From JAJYQH01 sp036261615 (lineage in GTDB: Bacteria; Actinomycetota; Actinomycetes; Propionibacteriales; Propionibacteriaceae), in NCBI GenBank assembly GCA_036261615.1, contig DATAKK010000040.1, forward strand, positions 1 through 42,552: a stretch of DNA of 42,552 bases, given 5' to 3'. Under the pieces are notes generated by a model. It saw nothing but the letters and a program-made list of their open reading frames with translations, did no database searches and was not told where the DNA came from. Position 1 is the stretch's first letter. Each line of letters starts with the position of its first letter. Below, piece after piece: positions 37,019 to 42,552 of the stretch. The translations under genes were made by a program, and so were the position numbers.

Positions 37019-37993
37019 TCAGCCGGCGTCCCACCACCTCAGCACGCGCAAGGCCCTGAGGGTGATCCACGCCGACGGCTCGCCCTCGCCGGCGTCCATG
37101 GCGAGCCAGTGGCGGCCGCGCCAGGTCTTGTCGAGCGCCCAGAGGCCGTCGTGGTGGCGGCGGGCGCGGACGTGCTCGACCGCTTCGGCGAGCCGCGGGT
37201 CGGGCCGGTCGCCGTGCAGCATCGCGGCGGCGCGGAAGTGGTCGAGCGCCCGCAGCACGTCGTAGTGCCAGCGCGCCGGGTAGCTGAACCGGAGGAACTC
37301 CGGGTCGGCGGGGCGTCCGGTGCCCAGCCGCCGGTAGAGGGCCCGCTCGAGGAGGAACTCCTCACCGCTCATGAGCGCCCACCGGGACGCCGGCGTGCCC
37401 CCGGTCGCGCGCTCGAACTCGAGCAGACCCTCGAGCACGTTGATCGTCGTGTCGAACGAGGAGCGGGTGGAGCCGTTGGCCCGCTCGCAGTTCCAGCCGC
37501 CGTCGGGCTGCACCTCGCCCACCAGCCGCTCGACCAACGGGGTCATGTCGACGCCGAAGTAACTTCCGTCGGCCACGGTGCGGCCGTTGATGCACTCCTC
37601 GACCTCCCCCTGCCAGAACGGGCTGCCGTCGTAGTCCCACCGGCTGTTCTCGCCGACCAGGCGCACGGCGCGGCGCGCGGGCTCGCTCTCGGGGTCGAGA
37701 CCGAACTCGCGCAGCTGGGTGAGGGCCCAGGCGCTCGCGGTCCACGGCTGGCCGGTCTCGTGGAACTCCTCCTCGGTGAACCCGGCCGGGAAGAACGCCC
37801 CGCCGTCCCACTGCCCGTCGGCGTCCTCGTGCCCGAGCAGCTCGGCACCCCACCCCTCGGTGGCGACCCTCGCCCGCTCGGCGCGCCACTCGGCCTCCGG
37901 GGCGTCCAGCAGGTCGCGCTGCACCTGCCAGCGGATCGCGGGGTCGGACCCCAGCAGCCAGTCGAGGACGGGGTCGGGGCCGCGCTGCTCCAT
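37019..37993 (-). CDS. Terpene-cyclase/squalene-cyclase-fold-like protein of unknown function
   Basis: A 324-aa cytoplasmic protein rich in Trp, Asp and Glu. Repeated helical pairs with motifs such as EDADGQWDGGAFF and VQPDGGWNCERANGS recall the QW repeats of alpha/alpha-barrel terpene cyclases, but no DxDD-type catalytic motif is visible. Homologues are usually called hypothetical or prenyltransferase-like. The ATG at 37993 follows a minus-strand TACACT -10 box (38001-38006) by 7 nt, so the mRNA is probably leaderless; reading further upstream enters the palindromic repeat. Function not assigned. Confidence 0.75.
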   Translation of the reverse strand: MEQRGPDPVLDWLLGSDPAIRWQVQRDLLDAPEAEWRAERARVATEGWGAELLGHEDADGQWDGGAFFPAGFTEEEFHETGQPWTASAWALTQLREFGLDPESEPARRAVRLVGENSRWDYDGSPFWQGEVEECINGRTVADGSYFGVDMTPLVERLVGEVQPDGGWNCERANGSTRSSFDTTINVLEGLLEFERATGGTPASRWALMSGEEFLLERALYRRLGTGRPADPEFLRFSYPARWHYDVLRALDHFRAAAMLHGDRPDPRLAEAVEHVRARRHHDGLWALDKTWRGRHWLAMDAGEGEPSAWITLRALRVLRWWDAG

Positions 37994-38000
37994 GGTCGGG

Positions 38001-38006
38001 AGTGTA
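38001..38006 (-). promoter_or_regulatory. -10 box of gene 37019-37993
   Basis: Minus-strand TACACT ends 7 nt before the ATG. It lies 16 bp from the left 21-bp direct repeat that flanks palindrome copy B. Confidence 0.45.
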
Positions 38007-38021
38007 GGCACCGGCCGGGCC

Positions 38022-38042
38022 GTCGGGAACACCCCGGCGTCC
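38022..38042. repeat. 21-bp direct repeat, left copy
   Basis: Exact copy of 38146-38166 (starts GTCGGGAACACC, ends GGCGTCC). The pair flanks a 103-bp block that contains palindrome copy B. Confidence 0.85.
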
Positions 38043-38065
38043 AGGGCCCACCCCTCCACGACTTT

Positions 38066-38138
38066 CTGCGAAATGTGCACGCCCTGCCACACACCCGCCC
38101 CCCGGCCCAGGGTGTGGCAGGTGGTGCGAATTCCGCAG
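38066..38138. repeat. 73-bp intergenic palindromic repeat, copy B
   Basis: Arms 38066-38096 and 38110-38138. One arm has CTGCGAAATGTGCACGCC, the other (read inward) CTGCGGAATTCGCACCAC; both continue CTGCCACAC. Total length equals copy A. It lies between divergent genes, so a plain terminator role is unlikely for this copy. Confidence 0.82.
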
Positions 38139-38145
38139 GATCGGG

Positions 38146-38166
38146 GTCGGGAACACCCCGGCGTCC
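38146..38166. repeat. 21-bp direct repeat, right copy
   Basis: Exact copy of 38022-38042, ending 18 bp before the start of the monooxygenase gene. Confidence 0.85.
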
Positions 38167-38184
38167 GGCGTCGTTGCCCCTGGT

Positions 38185-39192
38185 ATGAGCCCTCGCGTCC
38201 CCTTGTCCATCCTCGACCTCGTCCCCGTCTCGCAGGGGCACTCGCGACACGACGCGTTCGAGGCGAGCGCCGATCTCGCCCGCGCGGCCGACCGGCTCGG
38301 CTACGAGCGCTACTGGGTCGCCGAGCACCACGGGAGCGAGACCTTCATGGCCTCGGCCACCTCGCTCGTCCTCGGGTACCTCGCCGAACGCACCGAGCGG
38401 ATCCGGCTCGGCAGCGGAGGCGTCATGCTGCCCAACCACTCCCCGCTCATGGTGGCCGAGTACTACGGGACGCTGGCCACGATCTACGGCCCGCGGTTCG
38501 ACCTGGGCCTCGGGCGTGCGCCAGGCACCGACCCGATGACCGCCGCGGCGCTCCAGCGGCACCACGGCGAACTCGACACGTTCGCCAACGACGTCGCCGA
38601 CCTGCGCCGCTACCTCGGCGAACCGGGCGGAGCCCGGGTGCGGGCCATCCCTGGCGAGGGCACGGAGGTGCCGCTGTGGATGCTCGGCTCGTCGCTCGGC
38701 GGCGCGCAGGTGGCGGCCGTCCTCGGCCTGCCCTACGCGTTCGCGTCGCACTTCGCGCCCGACTCGCTCGACCAGGCGCTCGCGCTCTACCGGCAGGAGT
38801 TCACGCCGAGCGCCGAGCAGCCGGAGCCGCACACGATGGCAGGCGTGAACGTCCTCGTCGCGCCCAGTCAGGACGAGGCCGAGTACCTGTTCAGCACCAG
38901 CCAGCTGATGCGGGTGCGGATCCGCACCGGGCAGCTCGCCCCGCTCGACCCTCCGGTGCCCGACGTGCGGGAGCTGGTGCACGAGTCGGCCCGCTACCTG
39001 GTCGGCGAGCCCTCGGGCCCCGCCACCATGGTCGGCACCCCGGACGCCGTCGTGGCGCAACTGGAGGCGTTCGTGGAGCGCACCGGGGTCGACGAGCTCA
39101 TCGTCACGACCTACACCCACGACCCGGCGCTGCGGATCCGCTCGTTCGAGCTGCTCTCCTCCGCCTGGGAGCCCGCCGGCGCTCGCGTCTGA
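38185..39192 (+). CDS. Luciferase-like flavin monooxygenase (LLM class)
   Basis: A 335-aa TIM-barrel protein of the bacterial luciferase superfamily, MsnO8-like branch, expected to use reduced flavin (FMNH2 or F420). Typical stretches: LSILDLVPVSQGHSRHDAFE, RYWVAEHHGSETFMASAT, RIRLGSGGVMLPNHSPL, FDLGLGRAPGTDP, LWMLGSSLGGAQVAA, and GTPDAVVAQLEAFVERTGVDELIV near the end. Substrate unknown. There is no ribosome-binding site before the ATG and no clear -10 box 6-7 nt upstream, so the start is probable only. Confidence 0.88.
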   Translation: MSPRVPLSILDLVPVSQGHSRHDAFEASADLARAADRLGYERYWVAEHHGSETFMASATSLVLGYLAERTERIRLGSGGVMLPNHSPLMVAEYYGTLATIYGPRFDLGLGRAPGTDPMTAAALQRHHGELDTFANDVADLRRYLGEPGGARVRAIPGEGTEVPLWMLGSSLGGAQVAAVLGLPYAFASHFAPDSLDQALALYRQEFTPSAEQPEPHTMAGVNVLVAPSQDEAEYLFSTSQLMRVRIRTGQLAPLDPPVPDVRELVHESARYLVGEPSGPATMVGTPDAVVAQLEAFVERTGVDELIVTTYTHDPALRIRSFELLSSAWEPAGARV

Positions 39193-39228
39193 CGACCCCG
39201 CGTCCCGCGATCCGACGGACTGACCCTC

Positions 39229-39300
39229 CCCGAAACGTGCACGGCCTGCATGGGCGCGCCCTCCTCGGGCGACATCCATGCAGGCCGGGTGAATCTCGGG
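39229..39300. repeat. 72-bp intergenic palindromic repeat, copy C (divergent)
   Basis: Arms 39229-39253 and 39276-39300 pair at 19 of 25 positions. One arm is CCCGAAACGTGCACGGCCTG, the other CCCGAGATTCACCCGGCCTG, both ending CATGG. The GAAACGTGCACG versus ATTCACCC contrast repeats that of copies A and B. It lies between convergent genes. Confidence 0.7.
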
Positions 39301-39310
39301 CCCGACGGCC

Positions 39311-39811
39311 TCAGCCGCGCGGACCGTGCGGCCCGTGGCCGCCCGGGTTGGCCCGGTTCTCGGTCTGGCGCACCGACTGCATGTCGTCGAGCGCCGCGAG
39401 GACCTTGTCGTAGCTCACCCCGAGCTTGTCCGCGAGGACCTTGGCCATCGACTCGTGCCGGGCGTCCTGCTGGGCCTCGGTGAGGTCGTAGCCGCGGGTG
39501 GTGGTCGGGTTGGCGGTGCGGTAGGCCTGCAGCGCGTCCGACACCTTGGTGGCGTCCACCCCGAGCTTGTCGGCCAGATAGTTCACCATCCAGGTGGCGC
39601 CGTAGCCGGCCCCGTTGCCCATGCCCGTCCCGTCGCAGACCCCGGTGCGGGGCGCGGCGGTGTTGGGACCGCGCTGCGCCTGGGCGCTGGCGGACGCCGC
39701 CGGGCTCGGCGAGGGGGTGTCGGCGTTGGCGGTCACCGCGAATCCGGTGGCGGCGACGGCTGCGAGCGAGAGGCTCGCGACGGCGATGCCGATGCTCTTG
39801 CGTGTGATCAT
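39311..39811 (-). CDS. Secreted protein with two LADKLGV repeats
   Basis: A 166-aa exported protein. Signal peptide MITRKSIGIAVASLSLAAVA with ANA-D site near residue 30, then a Ser/Pro/Ala/Gln-rich linker. Two similar helical units follow: YLADKLGVDATKVSDALQAY and VLADKLGVSYDKVLAALDDM, about 50 residues apart, with a Gly/His/Pro-rich tail (GGHGPHGPRG). Similar small secreted proteins are common in actinobacteria and have no established role. AAGGAG precedes the ATG. A direct-repeat regulatory site lies about 85 bp upstream. Confidence 0.78.
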   Translation of the reverse strand: MITRKSIGIAVASLSLAAVAATGFAVTANADTPSPSPAASASAQAQRGPNTAAPRTGVCDGTGMGNGAGYGATWMVNYLADKLGVDATKVSDALQAYRTANPTTTRGYDLTEAQQDARHESMAKVLADKLGVSYDKVLAALDDMQSVRQTENRANPGGHGPHGPRG

Positions 39812-39892
39812 CTCGACTCCTTCGATCTGGGGATCTCTCCCGTTCTGAGATCCACTGTGGAGGAGCCGTGTGAGGCGGCCGTCTGGCTCGTG

Positions 39893-39910
39893 TGAAGCTT
39901 GGATGAAGCT
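39893..39910. promoter_or_regulatory. TGAAGCT direct-repeat site
   Basis: TGAAGCT-TGGA-TGAAGCT: two exact 7-bp repeats with 4-bp spacing, between divergent genes 39311-39811 and 40020-40724. CGTGTGA also occurs twice nearby (39868 and 39889). The 11-bp period is typical of OmpR/PhoB-family response regulators; no two-component genes are in the window. Confidence 0.45.
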
Positions 39911-40019
39911 CCGGTTGCACCGGACGGGCGCGGCGTCCGGCCTTGTCAACCCACTCTCATGGGGGTTCCGGGCGGCACGGCGCCGCGACGTGGCTGGCGG
40001 CATGGGTTTAGATGGGGCC

Positions 40020-40724
40020 ATGAGGGACGGCACCCGGAGCACGCTGGTCATGGCGGGGATGACGCTGGCGCTGCTCGTCGTGCTCGCGCTCGGCTCGACC
40101 AGCCGGTTCGGCCGGATCGCCTCGCCCACGCTCATGCAGCCGATTCCGGCGGTGCGGCCGAGCTCCACCCCGCAGCCGTCGGCGCCGCCGCGCCCGTCGA
40201 TCGCCCCGCGGCCCGACGCCCACCCCTTCGTCATGCCGGCGTGGATCGGCGAGCTCGTCCTCGGCCTGGCCGCGCTCGCGGTGCTCGTCGTCATCGCCCT
40301 CGTCGTCGCCCGCACGATGCGCCAGCTCAACGCCAAGCGCGGCCTCGAGCAGGCGGACGCCGACCAGGTGGTGGACGCCGACGCCCTCCCCGAACTCGTC
40401 GAGTCGGTCAGCGAGTCCCTCGCCGACACCCTGCAGCGGCTGCGCACCGGGGGCCGCCTCGACGACGTCATCCTCGAGTGCTGGCGCCGGCTCGAGGACG
40501 CCGCGGCCGCCACCGGAACCCCCCGGGCGGCGTCCCAGACGGCCGAGGAGTTCACCGTGAGCGTCCTCGCCGCCACCCCCGCCCGGCCCGACGACCTGCG
40601 GGTGCTGGCCGACCTCTACCGCCGGGCGATGTTCAGCACCCTGCCCGCCGCCCCCGACGACAGGGGGCGCGCCGTCGACGCGCTGGAGCGGCTCATCTCC
40701 TCCCTCGGCGGTGAGCCGACATGA
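40020..40724 (+). CDS. Membrane protein with DUF4129-like domain
   Basis: A 234-aa membrane protein: N-terminal helix STLVMAGMTLALLVVLALG, a Pro/Ser-rich extracytoplasmic loop, second helix AWIGELVLGLAALAVLVVIALVV (about 75-97), then a cytoplasmic helical domain with ECWRRLEDAAAATGTPR, ASQTAEEFT and LADLYRRAMFS, the signature of DUF4129. First gene of a DUF4129-membrane protein-MoxR-DUF58 operon, a widespread set thought to act in envelope stress or complex assembly. A TTAGAT -10 box (40008-40013) ends 6 nt before this ATG, so the mRNA is probably leaderless. Overlaps the next gene by 4 bp. Confidence 0.84.
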   Translation: MRDGTRSTLVMAGMTLALLVVLALGSTSRFGRIASPTLMQPIPAVRPSSTPQPSAPPRPSIAPRPDAHPFVMPAWIGELVLGLAALAVLVVIALVVARTMRQLNAKRGLEQADADQVVDADALPELVESVSESLADTLQRLRTGGRLDDVILECWRRLEDAAAATGTPRAASQTAEEFTVSVLAATPARPDDLRVLADLYRRAMFSTLPAAPDDRGRAVDALERLISSLGGEPT

Positions 40725-41236
40725 GGTGGTTCGCGCGGGGCAGCTTCGGACGCCGGTTGGCGCAGCGACTGGTCGGGGCGGTCATCGCCGTCCCCGTGCT
40801 CGTCTGGGCCAGCAAGGCGGTGCAGCTCAACCTCTCGCTGTCGTTCGCGGTCCTCGTCGCCGCGCTCGGGGCGCTGCTCACCTTCGCCTTCTCCGACGAC
40901 CTGTGGCCCGACCCGCCGTCACCGGGCTGGAACGTCAAGCTCGAGAAGCGGCGTCCGCACCTGCCCCGCGAGCGGCGCACGGTGAGGCTGGGCGACATCG
41001 CCCGCGGCGCCGATCCGAGCCGCCGCTTCACCACCGCCGAGCTGAGGGTCGAGCTGTCCGACCTCGCGGCCGACCGGCTGGTGCGCCACCACGACGCCGA
41101 CCCGGCCCACCCGTTCGCCGGGTCCGACCGGCTGCTCTCCCCCGCCCTGTTCGACTACCTCACCGGCGAGGACCCCGCCCCGACGGTGCGCCGGGCCACG
41201 CTCGGCACCTACCTCAAGGAGATCGATTCCCTGTGA
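40721..41236 (+). CDS. Membrane protein of unknown function in the MoxR operon
   Basis: A 171-aa protein with two N-terminal membrane helices (LVGAVIAVPVLVWASKAVQL and LSFAVLVAALGALLTFAF), then a cytoplasmic basic/acidic region with LRVELSDLAADRLVRHHDAD and a C-terminal TLGTYLKEIDSL. No known domain. ATGA overlap with the gene before and GTGA overlap with moxR after show that it belongs to the operon and is probably translated with it. Confidence 0.75.
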   Translation: MRWFARGSFGRRLAQRLVGAVIAVPVLVWASKAVQLNLSLSFAVLVAALGALLTFAFSDDLWPDPPSPGWNVKLEKRRPHLPRERRTVRLGDIARGADPSRRFTTAELRVELSDLAADRLVRHHDADPAHPFAGSDRLLSPALFDYLTGEDPAPTVRRATLGTYLKEIDSL

Positions 41237-42267
41237 CCCACCACCCGGATCCCGCGGCCGCCCCCCTGGACGCCGCCCGCCCCGAGCCGCTGCCGTTCGC
41301 CGAGGCCACCAGCCTGGCGGCGTCCGTGCTCGACCAGGTCGACCGCGCGGTGGTGGGCAAGCGCGAGGCGCTCACCCTCGTGCTCGCCGGGGTGCTGGCG
41401 GGCGGCCACGTGCTGCTCGAGGACCTCCCCGGTCTCGGCAAGACCCTCGCCGCCCGCTCCCTCGCGCAGGCCCTCGGCCTGGAGTTCCGTCGCGCCCAGT
41501 TCACCCCCGACCTGCTGCCCAGCGACCTCACCGGCAGCTACGTCTTCGACCAGACGCGCGCCGAGTTCAACTTCCGCCCCGGCCCGGTGTTCACCGGGCT
41601 GCTGCTCGCCGACGAGATCAACCGGACGCCGCCGAAGACCCAGTCGGCACTCCTCGAGGCGATGCAGGAGCACCAGGTGAGCGTCGAGGGCACCACCTTC
41701 CCGCTGCCCCGCCCGTTCCACGTCATCGCGACCGCCAACCCGATCGAGCACGAGGGCACCTACCCGCTGCCCGAGGCGCAACTCGACCGGTTCCTGCTGC
41801 GGCTGTCGTTCGGCTACCCCACCCCCGACGAGGAATGGGAGGTGCTGTCTCGGCGGATCGCCCGCAAGCAGGAGGACCAGCACCTCGCCCCGGTGCTGGA
41901 CGCCGCCCGGCTGCTGGCGCTGCAGGCGAGCGCCGAGGAGGTCTACGTCGCGGAGTCCGTGGGCCGGTACGCGATCGCCCTCGTCGACGCGACCCGCCGC
42001 GACTCCGCCGCGCTCGTCGGCGCCTCCCCGCGCGGCTCGCTCGCGCTGCTCACCTGCTCGCGGGCGCTCGCGCTCATCCGGGGCCGCAGCTTCGTCGTCC
42101 CCGAGGACGTCAAGGACCTCGCCCCCGCCGCCCTCGGGCACCGGATCACCGTGCGCCCGGAGCTGTGGCTCAACGACGTGTCGCCCGAGTCGATCGTCAC
42201 CCGGGCGCTGGACGCCGTCCCGGTGCCGGATGCCAGCGACCTGAGCCCGGCGAACGCCGCCCGATGA
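41233..42267 (+). CDS. MoxR-type AAA+ ATPase
   Basis: A 344-aa AAA+ ATPase of the MoxR family (AAA_3). Walker A LEDLPGLGKTLAARS (about residue 67), Walker B LLADEINRTPPKTQSALLEA (about 125), MQEHQVSVEG insertion, sensor 1 HVIATANPIEHEGTYPLPEA, and a C-terminal lid with GASPRGSLALL. MoxR proteins act as chaperones with VWA or DUF58 partners, and the DUF58 gene follows directly. GTG start overlaps the previous stop (GTGA); the long open frame upstream is out of frame with the preceding gene. Confidence 0.93.
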   Translation: MTHHPDPAAAPLDAARPEPLPFAEATSLAASVLDQVDRAVVGKREALTLVLAGVLAGGHVLLEDLPGLGKTLAARSLAQALGLEFRRAQFTPDLLPSDLTGSYVFDQTRAEFNFRPGPVFTGLLLADEINRTPPKTQSALLEAMQEHQVSVEGTTFPLPRPFHVIATANPIEHEGTYPLPEAQLDRFLLRLSFGYPTPDEEWEVLSRRIARKQEDQHLAPVLDAARLLALQASAEEVYVAESVGRYAIALVDATRRDSAALVGASPRGSLALLTCSRALALIRGRSFVVPEDVKDLAPAALGHRITVRPELWLNDVSPESIVTRALDAVPVPDASDLSPANAAR

Positions 42268-42552
42268 GCCTCGACGGCCGCCGGATCGCCCCGCGGACCA
42301 CGCCGACCTCGGCCCTCACCCGGGCGCTGCTGGTCGGGCTGGTCGGCGGGCTGGCGGCCGTGCTCATGCACCGCAGCGACGTGCTCGTGCTGGTGACGCC
42401 GATGCTCGTCTACGCCGCTCTGGCGGTGGTCAGCCGGCGCCGGCTGGACGGGGCGTCGGTCACCCTGGAGCCGGCGAACGCGCAGATGCGCGAGGGCGAC
42501 GAGGCGAACCTGCGGATCGAGGCGCCCCCGGGCCTGGTGGTCGGGGTCGTCG
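42264..42552 (+). CDS. DUF58 domain membrane protein (3' truncated)
   Basis: The N-terminal 96 codons of a DUF58-type protein, continuing past the window edge. Two hydrophobic helices (ALLVGLVGGLAAVLM and VLVLVTPMLVYAALAVV) are followed by the usual beta-rich stretch with EGDEANLRIEAPPG. The DUF58 core is not included. ATGA overlap with moxR supports the start and the pairing with MoxR. Confidence 0.82.
   Translation, partial: MSLDGRRIAPRTTPTSALTRALLVGLVGGLAAVLMHRSDVLVLVTPMLVYAALAVVSRRRLDGASVTLEPANAQMREGDEANLRIEAPPGLVVGVV

Noticed and set aside
38022..38166. Insertion sequence
   Set aside because: Direct repeats enclose only 103 bp and no transposase gene; at most a non-autonomous element.

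Overview
The window is chromosomal DNA of a very GC-rich, gene-dense actinobacterium. Third codon positions are almost always G or C, many start/stop codons overlap as ATGA, several genes have a TANNNT -10 box 6-7 nt before the ATG (leaderless mRNAs), and there are CsoR and SigK/RskA regulators. A cytochrome bd oxidase next to a NifJ-type pyruvate:ferredoxin oxidoreductase suggests a facultative or microaerophilic fermenter. I suspect a relative of the Propionibacteriaceae, but that is inference. I see no phage, insertion sequence, tRNA, rRNA or CRISPR array.

Layout. 1-3745: two halves of a heterodimeric ABC exporter, the first cut by the window edge. 3759-10029: a BlaI-type repressor divergent from cydABDC (bd oxidase plus its CydDC thiol exporter). 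10225-17120: a thiamine-binding protein, then a tight three-gene redox operon: GltD-like flavoprotein with ferredoxin domain, NifJ, and a DHODH-like flavoprotein lacking the usual catalytic base. 17252-20291: copper operon csoR-copZ-copA on the minus strand with a clear CsoR operator. 20292-20836: a noncoding stretch rich in DnaA boxes, followed by dnaB. 22224-23641: a threonine-codon leader peptide and terminator in front of a short threonyl-tRNA synthetase without TGS or editing domains. 23869-27020: a PIG-L deacetylase, a GH39 glycosidase and an unknown beta-rich protein. 27195-28891: SigK-RskA with two SigK-like promoters and a 26-codon ORF. 28961-35494: secreted GH28 pectinase, secreted unknown, AraC regulator, zinc-free alcohol dehydrogenase/quinone reductase, beta-hydroxyacid dehydrogenase, one-cysteine peroxiredoxin. 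35673-39811: aminotransferase, terpene-cyclase-like protein, luciferase-like monooxygenase, secreted repeat protein. 40020-42552: DUF4129 - membrane protein - MoxR - DUF58, cut by the right edge.

Most notable signals: (1) a complete ribosome-mediated attenuator, apparently starting with a leaderless Thr-rich peptide, controlling an editing-less ThrRS paralogue; (2) a family of 72-73 bp intergenic palindromes (10069, 38066, 39229) whose two arms differ in a conserved way, one copy flanked by exact 21-bp direct repeats; (3) the GltD-like/NifJ/DHODH-like trio; (4) a DnaA-box cluster upstream of dnaB; (5) two matching SigK-like promoters, one serving a tiny ORF; (6) frequent GGACGC/GCGTCC hexamers, also used as hairpin arms.
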